Notes: generated from the letters alone by a model not told the origin. DNA of 64,000 nt from Notolepis coatsorum (GCA_963971535.1 OZ020592.1:126522388-126586387), one strand, 5' to 3'; counted from the stretch's first letter, positions 44,430-56,095 are shown. Translations and numbers: made by a program.

Positions 44430-45235
44430 CCCTACCCAAAGCTGTAAAGGAATGTGAATCCCTACCCACATTCAAAACCGCTCTTAAAGAGCACCTCCGG
44501 GAGGGTGCAATTAGAAACTGGCCATCGTAAATGTCCAAACCCCCCACCCCCTCCTAATAGACTGTCTCCTCCCCACCGCATGTATATATTCTCTCCCCGC
44601 CGTATGTATATTTCTCTCCCACCCACCCACCCCCTCCAAATGTACAGTCTCCTCCCCACCGTATGTATATTTCTCTCCCACCCACCCACCCCCTCCTAAT
44701 GTACAGTCTCCTCCCCACCGTATGTATATTTCTCTCCCACCCACCCACCCCCTCCTAATGTACAGTCTCCTCCCCACCGTATGTATATTTCTCTCCCACC
44801 CACCCACCCCCTCCTAATGTACAGTCTCCTCCCCACCGTATGTATATTCCCCTCCCACCCACCCACCCCCTCCTAATGTACAGTCCCCTCCCCATCATAT
44901 GTATATACTCTGTCAGGATCTATGGGTAACAGTACTGTATATTTGAATACCGTTTATGTCACAAATGTATCAGTACTAGATACCTGTATGTCCCTATGCC
45001 ATAAATGTCATGTATGTTGTGTATGTCATAAATGTCGATATGAATTGAAAATGGGGGACCCTGATGTAAACAAGACAAACGTCTTTCTCAGGTCTGCATA
45101 CCCTTAACAATTGTGTGTATTGAGCCGTACTGTATTGTACCCATTCTGCAATCTGTTAAATAAAGTTTTCATTCATTCATTCATTCATTCATTCATTCAT
45201 TCATTCATTCATTCATTCATTCATTCATTCATTCT
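44430..45235 (+). mobile_element. L2-like LINE 3' fragment in the large array, (ATTC)n tail
   Basis: Begins CCCTACCCAAAGCTGTAAAG (C-terminal coding), reaches the stop after RNWPS, then a 60-62 bp 3' UTR minisatellite (TGTATATTTCTCTCCCACCC ..., five to six copies at 44580-44900), and ends with about 18 ATTC units. CTTCATGGTCTG lies on both sides, either as a duplication or simply as array sequence. Confidence 0.85.
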
Positions 45236-45284
45236 TCATGGTCTGGTCTGAGGCCCTAGACTGTCTTCATGGTCTGGTCTGAGG

Positions 45285-45485
45285 TAGGGATGTCAGATAT
45301 TATCGGCCGATATTGGCATTAAAATGTAATATCGAAAATGATCGGTATCGGTTTTCAAAGATTTTTTATTTATTTTTTTACATTTATTTAACCTTTATTT
45401 ACCCAGGCAAGCAAGTAAGAACAAATTCTTATTTTATTTATTGTGAAAAGTATGCATAATGTTGTGTTTTTGGGGGGGGGGGGAC
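45285..45485. mobile_element. MITE-like repeat (GATATTATCGG family)
   Basis: Starts AGGGATGTCAGATATTATCGG (split as AGGGATGTCAG, ATATTATCGG) and includes GGTATCGGTTTTCAAAG and AACCTTTATTTACCCAGGC. It ends in a G run. Shares modules with 1572-1760 and 7720-8150. It lies between array remnants just past the cfap299 stop. Confidence 0.65.
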
Positions 45486-45512
45486 CCTAGACTGTCTTCA
45501 TGGTCTGAGGCC

Positions 45513-45638
45513 CTAGACGGACTCCATGGTCTGGTGTGTGGTCTGAGGGGTCTTCATGGTCACGTGGTCGTAGAGGACGACTTGGATGTAGAGCTCGGAC
45601 TGCAGCACCGTCCTGGACGAGCCGTCCCCCGGGACACC
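45513..45638 (-). CDS. cfap299: cfap299 terminal coding exon
   Basis: Encodes the last 41 residues of cilia and flagella associated protein 299, a small conserved protein linked to motile cilia and spermatogenesis. The acceptor is a pyrimidine tract CTTCTCTCTGCGTCCCCTCCAG (split as CTTCTCTCTGCG, TCCCCTCCAG). The exon starts in phase 0 with GVPGDGSSRTVLQ, then SELYIQVVLYDHV, and ends TMKTPQTTHQTMESV and TAG. The preceding exon also ends in phase 0. The family core (TVLQ...LYIQ...YDH) is recognised from memory. The final TMKTPQTTHQTMESV looks like a lineage-specific tail, because its DNA is a diverged unit of the large downstream minisatellite (22 of 26 bases match), including the stop codon. 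No polyadenylation signal could be assigned: a MITE, a LINE and the array follow directly. Confidence 0.82.
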   Translation of the reverse strand, partial: GVPGDGSSRTVLQSELYIQVVLYDHVTMKTPQTTHQTMESV

Positions 45639-45689
45639 CTGGAGGGGACGCAGAGAGAAGACGCTTAGCTGCTGCGGTTCTGATACAGT

Positions 45690-46110
45690 CAATCAATCAG
45701 ATTTATTTATATAGCACATTTAACATGACACATGTCAACCAAAGTGCAGAGGGTAGATACATAGATCACATAGACAACAATCACAACTCCGTTTTACGGG
45801 AGGGCACACAGGCAAGCACACAGGAAAACAGGGCATGAGTCAGTGAACGGGAAAAGCTAATAGGTAGAAGTGGGTTTGAGCCTAGATTTGAAGGCATCTG
45901 TCGAGGGGGCGAGCCTAATGGAGGTGGGGATGCTGTTCCACAGTTCAGGGGCTGCGACAGCAAAGGCACGGCCCCCCCTGAGCTTAAGGTTAGACCTCCG
46001 GACTGTCAGGAGCCTCTGATCGGCTGACCTGAGGGACCTGGTGTTGGAATAGGGGGATAGGAGGTCTGATATGTAGGAGGGGGGCTGACCATTAAGGGCT
46101 TTAAAAACGA
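45690..46110 (-). mobile_element. CR1/L2-like LINE, C-terminal ORF2 fragment
   Basis: The minus strand reads VFKALNGQPPSYISDLLSPY, TRSLRSADQRLLTV and GRAFAVAAPELWNSIPTSIR, ending in a stop near 45857, followed by a 3' UTR down to TATATAAATCTGATTGATTG (ATTG repeat) at about 45690. It is the classic C-terminus of a fish L2/CR1 LINE. The 5' side merges into the 24 bp array. Confidence 0.85.
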
Positions 46111-47317
46111 CAGTATACATCCTGTTCTGATAGACAGTATACATCCTGTTCTAATATACAGTATACATCCTGTTCTGATAGACAGTATACATCCTGTTCT
46201 AATATACAGTATATATCCTGTTCTGATAGACAGTATACATCCTGTTCTGATAGACAGTATACATCCTGTTCTAATATACAGTATACATCCTGTTCTGATA
46301 GACAGTATACATCCTGTTCTGATAGACAGTATACATCCTGTTCTGATAGACAGTATACATCCTGTTCTAATATACAGTATACATCCTGTTCTGATAGACA
46401 GTATACATCCTGTTCTAATATACAGTATACATCCTGTTCTAATATACAGTATACATCCTGTTCTGATAGACAGTATACATCCTGTTCTGATAGACAGTAT
46501 ACATCCTGTTCTAATATACAGTATACATCCTGTTCTAATATACAGTATACATCCTGTTCTGATAGACAGTATACATCCTGTTCTGATAGACAGTATACAT
46601 CCTGTTCTAATATACAGTATACATCCTGTTCTAATATACAGTATACATCCTGTTCTAATATACAGTATACATCCTGTTCTGATAGACAGTATACATCCTG
46701 TTCTAATATACAGTATACATCCTGTTCTAATATACAGTATACATCCTGTTCTAATAGACAGTATACATCCTGTTCTAATATACAGTATACATCCTGTTCT
46801 AATATACAGTATACATCCTGTTCTAATAGACAGTATACATCCTGTTCTAATATACAGTATACATCCTGTTCTGATAGACAGTATACATCCTGTTCTAATA
46901 TACAGTATACATCCTGTTCTAATATACAGTATACATCCTGTTCTAATAGACAGTATACATCCTGTTCTAATATACAGTATACATCCTGTTCTAATATACA
47001 GTATACATCCTGTTCTAATAGACAGTATACATCCTGTTCTGATAGACAGTATACATCCTGTTCTGATATACAGTATACATCCTGTTCTGATAGACAGTAT
47101 ACATCCTGTTCTGATAGACAGTATATATCCTGTTCTGATAGACAGTATAAATCCTGTTCTGATAGACAGTATACATCCTGTTCTGATAGACAGTATACAT
47201 CCTGTTCTAATAGACAGTATACATCCTGTTCTAATATACAGTATACATCCTGTTCTAATATACAGTATATATCCTGTTCTAATATACAGTATATATCCTG
47301 TTCTGATAGACAGTATA
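46104..47317. repeat. 24 bp minisatellite, about 50 copies
   Basis: Unit AGTATACATCCTGTTCTGAT + AGAC, with GATAGAC and AATATAC variants intermixed. It starts exactly where the LINE coding sequence becomes MYTV-VFKAL, so the array seems to have grown from the LINE truncation point. Open frames across it repeat IRTGCILS or MYTVYQNR and are not genes. Confidence 0.95.
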
Positions 47318-47730
47318 CAGTGATTCCAGCAGAAATGATATTTTTTTTCTTTTTTCAAATCCTGCATTCTAGTGAATTTTCATAGTAGCACTGCACTTCA
47401 GACAACCTACAACTGGTGATGGTGTCGAGGTCTTTAAGTGTTAAACAGCTGAGAGCAGTCACTGCTGTTTTTTGTGGTCTTCTTTCATACACACATCTTA
47501 CCAAGTGTGTATTAACATCCTCACAAACCAACAAAGAACATGATCTATATCAAAAAGTATAATTTATGGTTTTTAAAGTTTTTTTTTTACTCACTGAGCA
47601 CTCATTGCCACCAATGCAAATGCAAATGAGTGCTCACTGAGAAAAAAGAAAAACACACAAATGATACTTTGGGGGGAGCCATTATACTTTGGGGGCCCCC
47701 CAAAGTATTAACATGCAGCGGGAATCACTG
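47318..47730. mobile_element. 413 bp MITE with CAGTGATTCC termini
   Basis: Left CAGTGATTCCAGC and right GCGGGAATCACTG are inverted repeats. GTATA occurs on both sides (47313-47317 and 47731-47735), and the right flank returns briefly to the 24 bp array. Internal palindromes are CTCACTGAGCACTCATT with its inverse, and CTTTGGGGGCCCCCCAAAG. Confidence 0.7.
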
Positions 47731-47754
47731 GTATACATTATGCTCTAATATACA

Positions 47755-50412
47755 GTAAGCTCTGTGATGTGAAGCTCTGAGATGTGAAGCTCTGTGATGT
47801 GAAGCTCTGTGACAGCTGGGAGCAGTTATTAAAGGCTGAGTGTGTAAAACATCTTTAGGGAGCAGTTATTAAAGTCTGAGTGTGTCAGATGTCTTTAGTG
47901 GGAGCAGTTATTAAAGGCCGAGTGTCAGATGTCTTTAGTGGGAGCAGTTATTAAAGGCTGAGTGTCAAACCTCTTTAGTGGGAGCAGTTATTAAAGGCTG
48001 AGTGTCAGACGTCATTAGTGGGAGCAGTTATTAAAGGCTGAGTGTGTCAGACGTCTTTAGTGGGAGCAGTTATTAAAGGCTGAGTGTCAGATGTCTTTAG
48101 TGGGAGCAGTTATTAAAGGCTGAGTGTCAGATGTCTTTAGTGGGAGCAGTTATTAAAGGCTGAGTGTCAGATGTCTTTAGTGGGAGCAGTTATTAAAGGC
48201 TGAGTGTCAGATGTCTTTAGTGGGAGCAGTTATTAAAGGCTGAGTGTGTCAGACGTCTTTAGTGGGAGCAGTTATTAAAGGCTGAGTGTCAGATGTCTTT
48301 AGTGGGAGCAGTTATTAAAGGCTGAGTGTCAGATGTCATTAGTGGGAGCAGTTATTAAAGGCTGAGTGTCAGACGTCTTTAGTGGGAGCAGTTATTAAAG
48401 TCTGAGTGTCAGATGTCTTTAGTGGGAGCAGTTATTAAAGGCTGAGTGTGTCAGACGTCTTTAGTGGGAGCAGTTATTAAAGGCTGAGTGTGTCAGACGT
48501 CTTTAGTGGGAGCAGTTATTAAAGGCTGAGTGTCAGACGTCTTTAGTGGGAGCAGTTATTAAAGGCTGAGTGTCAGACGTCATTAGTGGGAGCAGTTATT
48601 AAAGGCTGAGTGTCAGATGTCTTTAGTGGGAGCAGTTATTAAAGGCTGAGTGTCAGATGTCTTTAGTGGGAGCAGTTATTAAAGGCTGAGTGTCAGACGT
48701 CATTAGTGGGAGCAGTTATTAAAGGCTGAGTGTCAGATGTCTTTAGTGGGAGCAGTTATTAAAGGCTGAGTGTCAGATGTCTTTAGTGGGAGCAGTTATT
48801 AAAGGCTGAGTGTCAGATGTCTTTAGTGGGAGCAGTTATTAAAGGCTGAGTGTCAGATGTCTTTAGTGGGAGCAGTTATTAAAGGCTGAGTGTCAGACGT
48901 CTTTAGTGGGAGCAGTTATTAAAGGCTGAGTGTCAGATGTCTTTAGTGGGAGCAGTTATTAAAGGCTGAGTGTCAGATGTCTTTAGTGGGAGCAGTTATT
49001 AAAGGCTGAGTGTCAGACGTCTTTAGTGGGAGCAGTTATTAAAGGCTGAGTGTCAGACGTCTTTAGTGGGAGCAGTTATTAAAGGCTGAGTGTCAGATGT
49101 CTTTAGTGGGAGCAGTTATTAAAGGCTGAGTGTCAGATGTCTTTAGTGGGAGCAGTTATTAAAGGCTGAGTGTCAGATGTCTTTAGTGGGAGCAGTTATT
49201 AAAGGCTGAGTGTCAGACGTCTTTAGTGGGAGCAGTTATTAAAGGCTGAGTGTCAGATGTCTTTAGTGGGAGCAGTTATTAAAGGCTGAGTGTGTCAGAC
49301 GTCTTTAGTGGGAGCAGTTATTAAAGGCTGAGTGTGTCAGACGTCTTTAGTGGGAGCAGTTATTAAAGGCTGAGTGTCAGATGTCTTTAGTGGGAGCAGT
49401 TATTAAAGGCTGTGTGTCAGATGTCTTTAGTGGGAGCAGTTATTAAAGGCTGTGTGTCAGATGTCTTTAGTGGGAGCAGTTATTAAAGGCTGAGTGTCAG
49501 ATGTCTTTAGTGGGAGCAGTTATTAAAGGCTGAGTGTCAGATGTCATTAGTGGGAGCAGTTATTAAAGGCTGAGTGTGTCAGATGTCTTTAGTGGGAGCA
49601 GTTATTAAAGGCTGAGTGTCAAACGTCATTAGTGGGAGCAGTTATTAAAGGCTGAGTGTCAGATGTCTTTAGTGGCAGCAGTTATTAAAGGCTGAGTGTC
49701 AAACGTCATTAGTGGGAGCAGTTATTAAAGGCTGAGTGTCAGATGTCTTTAGTGGGAGCAGTTATTAAAGGCTGAGTGTCAGATGTCTTTAGTGGGAGCA
49801 GTTATTAAAGGCTGAGTGTCAGATGTCTTTAGTGGGAGCAGTTATTAAAGGCTGTGTGTCAGATGTCTTTAGTGGGAGCAGTTATTAAAGGCTGAGTGTC
49901 AGATGTCTTTAGTGGGAGCAGTTATTAAAGGCTGAGTGTCAGATGTCATTAGTGGGAGCAGTTATTAAAGGCTGAGTGTGTCAGATGTCTTTAGTGGGAG
50001 CAGTTATTAAAGGCTGAGTGTGTCAGACGTCTTTAGTGGGAGCAGTTATTAAAGGCTGAGTGTCAGATGTCATTAGTGGGAGCAGTTATTAAAGGCTGAG
50101 TGTGTCAGATGTCTTTAGTGGGAGCAGTTATTAAAGGCTGAGTGTGTCAGACGTCTTTAGTGGGAGCAGTTATTAAAGGCTGAGTGTGTCAGACGTCTTT
50201 AGTGGGAGCAGTTATTAAAGGCTGAGTGTGTCAGACGTCTTTAGTGGGAGCAGTTATTAAAGGCTGAGTGTCAGATGTCTTTAGTGGGAGCAGTTATTAA
50301 AGGCTGAGTGTCAGATGTCTTTAGTGGGAGCAGTTATTAAAGGCTGAGTGTGTCAGATGTCTTTAGTGGGAGCAGTTATTAAAGGCTGAGTGTGTCAGAC
50401 CTCTTTAGTGGG
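47755..50412. repeat. 40/42 bp minisatellite, about 65 copies
   Basis: Unit TTAGTGGGAGCAGTTATTAA + AGGCTGAGTGTCAGATGTCT. The 42 bp form has TGTGTCAG. The ATG/ACG and CTTT/CATT positions vary as two-state markers. Confidence 0.95.
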
Positions 50413-51244
50413 AGTTGGACACACAGCCATTACATTCAATTTACACTTTTACCTCAAACGCACTTGTGGGGGCGTCTTAATAATAACAGACAGAGTTCAA
50501 AAGCACAACAGAAATAGACCCACATGACACAGAAGCAGCATCAAATGAGAAACGGCACATAGAGACAATTATGATTATGCATCTATTTTTATGGAAACCT
50601 TTAGATGTCATTCGTTTACGTATCGCATTTGAATTTCTTGTACAGGAAATGCCAGTTTGTTGAAAAACAAACACGAATACAGAGTGGCATTCGAGCGTTT
50701 CTGGGCGGGGAGGCACAACTCAGACTTTAGAGAGAGATTTCTTTGGTCAAGCTGGTCACGGCGCGATAAAGGCAGAAAAACAAACACCCCAATACAAGTT
50801 GTGTGTTTGATGTGAGCTCTGATTCTGACCCCCCCCCGCACCCCACAGGAGCAACAGTCGGTGAGCTCAGGGTGCGTTTGATGAAGCCGGCTGGTTCTGT
50901 GCTGGTCGGGGCTGAGCTGAACCAAGCTGGGTTCTGGACATATGGGTAGCTTGCTGTCTGGCTTCCTGTGTCTTGTGTTTTTAATAGGCAGGCTGGTCGG
51001 GGCGGTGCTCAACCACAGCTAGAGCGCTGCGCTGACATTTTGGTTAAAAAAAAAAAAACAGTCCCCAAAATTCTGTCTGCAAAAAATAGTTCAGTTCCAC
51101 CAACTGCCTCCCTGCCCCCCAGAGACAAGGGAAACCAGTGGGGAGGGGGGCAGGGGTATATCTGCCTGAGTCATTATTCTTTCAGGGCTCCTGTCAGGTT
51201 GTCAGAGCAGAGGAAGCACCTGTCAGGCCCAGCTCCACAACTCC
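50413..51244. other. Unique intronic block between two 40 bp arrays
   Basis: No repeat family was identified. Short open frames occur on both strands without recognisable domains, so no gene is called. Confidence 0.4.
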
Positions 51245-53262
51245 TCACAGGTGGAGAGCAAACCACCCTTTCTGTCCCTCTCAGGGTCCCTCTGGAGACA
51301 ACCCCCCTTTCTGTCTCTCTCAGGGTCTCTCTGGAACCCCCCCCCCCCTTTCTGTCTCTCTCAGGGTCCCTCTGGAGACAACCCCCCCTTTCTGTATCTC
51401 TCAGGGTCCCTCTGGAGACAACCCCCCTTTCTGTCTCTCTCAGTGTCCCTCTGGAAACAACCCCCCCTTTCTGTCTCTCTCAGTGTCCCTCTGGAAACAA
51501 CCCACCCTTTCTGTCTCTCTCAGTGTCCCTCTGGAGACAACCCCCCCTTTCTGTATCTCTCACGGTCCCTCTGGAGACAACCCCCCCTTTCTGTCTCTCT
51601 CAGGGTCCCTCTGGAGACAACCCCCCCTTTCTGTCTCTCTCAGGGTCTCTCTGGAAACCCCCCCCCCTTTCTGTCTCTCTCACGGTCCCTCTGGAAACAA
51701 CCCCCCCTTTCTGTCTCTCTCAGTGTCCCTCTGGAGACAACCCCCCCTTTCTGTCTCTCTCAGTGTCCCTCTGGAACCCCCCCCCCCTTTCTGTCTCTCT
51801 CACGGTCCCTCTGGAGACAACCCCCCCTTTCTGTATCTCTCACGGTCCCTCTGGAGACAACCCCCCCTTTCTGTCTCTCTCACGGTCCCTCTGGAAACAA
51901 CCCCCCCTTTCTGTCTCTCTCAGTGTCCCTCTGGAGACAACCCCCCCTTTCTGTCTCTCTCAGTGTCCCTCTGGAGACAACCCCCCCTTTCTGTATCTCT
52001 CACGGTCCCTCTGGAGACAACCCCCCCTTTCTGTCTCTCTCAGGGTTCCTCTGGAGACAACCCCCCCTTTCTGTCTCTCTCAGGGTCTCTCTGGAACCCC
52101 CCCCCCCTTTCTGTCTCTCTCACGGTCCCTCTGGAAACAACCCCCCCTTTCTGTCTCTCTCAGTGTCCCTCTGGAGACAACCCCCCCTTTCTGTCTCTCT
52201 CAGTGTCCCTCTGGAGACAACCCCCCCTTTCTGTCTCTCTCTCAGTCCCTCTGGAAACAACCCCCCCTTTCTGTCTCTCTCAGTGTCCCTCTGGAGACAA
52301 CCCCCCCTTTCTGTCTCTCTCAGTGTCCCTCTGGAGACAACCCCCCCTTTCTGTCTCTCTCACGGTCCCTCTGGAGACAACCCCCCCTTTCTGTCTCTCT
52401 CAGTGTCCCTCTGGAGACAACCCCCCCTTTCTGTATCTCTCACGGTCCCTCTGGAGACAACCCCCCCTTTCTGTCTCTCTCAGGGGTCTATGGAGACAAC
52501 CCCCCCCTTTCTGTCTCTCTCAGTGTGACTCTGGAGACAACCCCCCCTTTCTGTCTCTCTCAGGGTTCCTCTGGAGACAACCCCCCCTTTCTGTCTCTCT
52601 CAGGGTTCCTCTGGAGACAACCCCCCCTTTCTGTCTCTCTCAGTGTGACTCTGGAGACAACCCCCCCTTTCTGTCTCTCTCAGGGTTCCTCTGGAGACAA
52701 CCCCCCCTTTCTGTCTCTCTCAGGGTTCCTCTGGAGACAACCCCCCCTTTCTGTCTCTCTCACGGTCCCTCTGGAGACAACCCCCCCTTTCTGTCTCTCT
52801 CACGGTCCCTCTGGAGACAACCCCCCCTTTCTGTCTCTCTCAGTGTGACTCTGGAGACAACCCCCCCTTTCTGTCTCTCTCAGGGTCCCTCTGGAAACAA
52901 CCCCCCCTTTCTGTCTCTCTCAGGGTCCCTCTGGAGACAACCCCCCTTTCTGTCTCTCTCAGGGTTCCTCTGGAGACAACCCCCCCTTTCTGTCTCTCTC
53001 ACGGTCCCTCTGGAGACAACCCCCCCTTTCTGTCTCTCTCACGGTCCCTCTGGAGACAACCCCCCCTTTCTGTCTCTCTCAGTGTGACTCTGGAGACAAC
53101 CCCCCCTTTCTGTCTCTCTCAGGGTTCCTCTGGAAACAACCCACCCTTTCTGTCTCTCTCAGGGTCCCTCTGGAAACAACCCCCCCTTTCTGTCTCTCTC
53201 AGTGTCCTCTGGAAACAACCCACCCTTTCTGTCTCTCTCAGGGTCCCTCTGGAAACCACTCA
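51245..53262. repeat. 40 bp minisatellite, about 50 copies
   Basis: Unit GTCCCTCTGGAGACAACCCC + CCCTTTCTGTCTCTCTCAGT. Each unit contains a pyrimidine tract ending in CAG on the plus strand. Since 40 is not a multiple of three and the unit lacks stops in all plus frames, three overlapping open frames of 425-649 codons arise. They repeat the same 40 residues in rotation and are not genes. Confidence 0.95.
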
Positions 53263-53279
53263 TGTTGGACTCACTGTGG

Positions 53280-53405
53280 CTGGCAGTGTTGGAAGAAGTA
53301 CACAGTTATTTTGCTTAAGTAAAAGTAGAAATACCCAGATAAATAAGTACTCTGGTAAAAGTAAAAGTCCTCCATTGTTTGAATTATACATTCAAAATTG
53401 AATTA
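53280..53405. mobile_element. Dispersed repeat fragment (TTGCTTAAGTAAAAGTAGAAA)
   Basis: Shares AGAAATACCCAGATAAAT and AAGTAAAAGTAGA with 7065-7230. Confidence 0.5.
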
Positions 53406-54334
53406 TGAACTATAAATTACCTTATTATGGCCAAGTCATACATCTATGGATAGGGGAAAAGCTCCTCTTTTCAATGGCAGTGTTAAATCTGGATTTAGTC
53501 ATTTCCTCACTTTACGATAAAAGAGCAATAGAATTCACATTATTCCGATAAATTCTTATTTTCTGAACATTTTAAAAACATCGGTAAACAAACGTAGTGC
53601 TGAAGATATACACATTGACTGCTGTTTTGATAGGGTTAGGGTCTTTCCTCTTAGCTACATTTGAAAAAGAAACACAAGATTAATTAATACGGTCTGTATT
53701 GATCGATTTATGATAAAACAGCAGGGTCCTTACAGCTTAACAGGTTTTAACAATCACTTCAGACACTTTAACACTACATTATATTTATCTATTTATTAAA
53801 GAGATTTGCACTACATTCATACCTAATAACTAATAATAATAACACACTAACCTGAAACACCCATGTAGATAGCCTGTGTAGCAGACTACAACAACGACTT
53901 CACTTTCTACGTTGCCTTAGTGTATGGTGTAGATAAAAAATGTATGTTACTTTTCTACCAATCCTAAACACACTTTACACTTTATATTTATTGGTAAAGG
54001 ATTTGCACTACAACTCGTACACCTTACTGTAAATTGTACCTAAATTGTACCTCATCCCATTTCTGCTCTGCACTATATAGTATTGTATATTAGTACATTG
54101 CATAGTATATTGTATATTGTATGGTAACTCAGTTACTTCTATTCTGCATCGAACATTGCACATATGTCTATACTGAACACTGTGACCTCTATTTTTACTT
54201 CCATTTTACATGCTACTGTATACTATTTTATTTCATACTTATCTTGTCTAACACAGTCTCTGGAGCGTAACAGTAAGAAGCATTTTGTATAAAAGTATTC
54301 TGTACTTCTGTATGACAACTATTAAAGAAACTTG
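53406..54334. other. AT-rich intronic sequence with LINE 3'-UTR-like stretches
   Basis: GATTTGCACTACA motifs at 53813 and 54000, and TTTGCACTACAACTCGTACAC through AACTATTAAAGAAACTTG at 54000-54335, look like degraded LINE 3' ends. No coding sequence. Confidence 0.45.
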
Positions 54335-54335
54335 A

Positions 54336-54925
54336 AACTGTATTAGAGAGTCTCATCAGATACGGTATTACAGCTTGGTTTGGTAACCTGTCTGTACAAT
54401 TAAAGTCCAAACTGGTCCGTCTGATGCAGACTGCATGGAAGATCATAGGGGTGAAAGGTCACCCATCCCTGCAGTCTATGTTTGAACAGGCTACTCTAAG
54501 GCAAGCCAATAGAATAGTCTCGGACCCCTCCCATGTCTTACATGCCGAGTATGAGCCACTGCCCTCTGGGAGGAGATTTAGAGTTCCACGCTCTAGACTA
54601 AATATAGGTTTAAAAACTCCTTTATTCCGATCTCAGTTAAACTTTTAAATAGTGCCAGATAAAGGGCAACTATCAAATAATGGATATTTGGTTGTTATAT
54701 TATCGTGTATAATATAATATTAATATTATATTATTTGTGTATACTATTCTAATGTGGTGTTGCCAGACATCCTGCTGTGCAGGTACTTTACTGTATCTTT
54801 TATATTGTGTATTGTTTGGAGTCAGTTGTGTCATGTCTGTGTATGTGTCTGTAGTGGGTGTAAGCCCAAGACAAATTTCCCAGCTGATGGGACAATAAAG
54901 TGACTCTTGACTTGACTCTTGATAC
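54336..54925 (+). mobile_element. Rex1/CR1-like LINE C-terminal fragment
   Basis: The plus strand reads ESLIRYGITAWFGNLSVQ, KLVRLMQTAWKIIGV, LRQANRIVSDPSHVLHAEY and PLPSGRRFRVPRSRLN to a stop at 54648, then a 3' UTR ending GATGGGACAATAAAGTGACT. This is the C-terminal region of a non-LTR reverse transcriptase. It is heavily 5'-truncated. Confidence 0.75.
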
Positions 54926-54984
54926 CTCATTTGCATTTGCACCTTGCCTTAAAAAAATGTTTGTACCTCATTGTCTGCATTTTT

Positions 54985-56095
54985 ACTTCATTGTACTTAG
55001 GTTGTACTTTAGTTTGTATATTGTATTGTATATTGTAGTGTTATTCCTCTTTTACTTACTTTTTTACTGTATGAAGCACATTCTCAGGGGCTCATACAGA
55101 ACCAAGCATTTCACTGTAATGTACACAGTGTTGGGAAAGTTCACTTTCTACATGAACTAGTTCAGTTCACAGTTCACAATTTTTAAAATGAACTAGTTCA
55201 GTTCATAGTTCATAATTCAAAATTTCGAACTAAAGTTCATGGTTTCAAAAATGAACTAATTTATAGTTTATAGTTCTTTTTTCAATACGTTGCTGCGAGC
55301 TATTATTTGTAAAAATTATTGAACCACAGACAGCAATCGGAATACTGGCATTTCCATAACGCTTTGCTGCCGCCCATTCAGTCCACACTAGTAGCAGCTG
55401 CAGCTTTCATCTCTACAGTATATTTTCAAAAACATGAGGAAAAACTTTGCTTGAATTGTCTCTATTATGAAAACAAAAACAGGACTTTTGCTTATTCTCA
55501 ATGTGCCGTTTAAGGTTTGCTGTCGACGTCGTCGATGTACGGACTTGCTTCTTCAAACCGGGTGGACAAAGTTTACAGACAAACGTTAGATTTTTTTCCG
55601 TCTGAGTCAGTACTGACTTTAACGTTAAACTCTTTTAAATGCTCATAAGCCAACGTCGTAGAGGTAAGAGTCTGACTCTGAGCGAGTGCTGCTGCAGCTC
55701 TCGGATTCGTCCATGATAATTATGCTCGCTGATTCCGCGGTTCCACTGTTTGTTGTGAGGAGTCTGATGTGTAGCCAGGGGGTGACAGGCGCGTTGCCAG
55801 ATTGGGTGGTTTTCCGCATTATTTTGAAGCCTGTTTACGGTGTGTTTTAACTGGGTTTTCGGCTGAAAGGCATATGAAATCGCCATTATAATAGAGTGCT
55901 GAGAAAGAACGCACTTTTGAACGCCGTTATACAGCGCTGAGAATGACCGCATTCTCAATTACGTTCATTTAGCGGAAATACAGTACGCTCAGTTCACGTT
56001 CGCCCAAAATACGAGGTACATCACTGAATGTACATGTACCTTATGTGTGACAAATAAAAACAAACTTGAAACTTGAAACTTGAACATTCAAGGGC
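54985..56095 (+). mobile_element. LINE 3' end split by a hAT element
   Basis: GTTGTACTTTAGTTTGTATA ... GGCTCATACAGAACCAAG ... CACTGTAATGTACA is interrupted at 55125 and resumes at 56027 with AATGTACATGTACCTTATG and GACAAATAAAAACAAACTTG, ending in repeated GAAACTT. Same 3' end as at 26640-26815. Confidence 0.75.
55126..56026. mobile_element. hAT-like element (901 bp) with 8 bp duplication AATGTACA
   Basis: Ends CAGTGTTGGG and CATCACTG; AATGTACA lies at 55118-55125 and 56027-56034. The left end contains GAACTAGTTCAGTTCA repeats. No transposase was recognised. Confidence 0.85.

Noticed and set aside
44454-44699. Proline-rich or glycine-rich small proteins at 44.5 kb and 20.2 kb
   Set aside because: They are translations of the LINE 3' UTR minisatellite.
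46006-47367. 453-codon frame repeating IRTGCILS
   Set aside because: By-product of a 24 bp unit divisible by three; the start and end lie in a MITE and out of frame with the LINE.
51138-53087. Open frames of 425-649 codons over the 40 bp array
   Set aside because: They consist only of the rotated 40 bp unit, exist in all three plus frames at once and have no domain. The period and lack of stops explain them.
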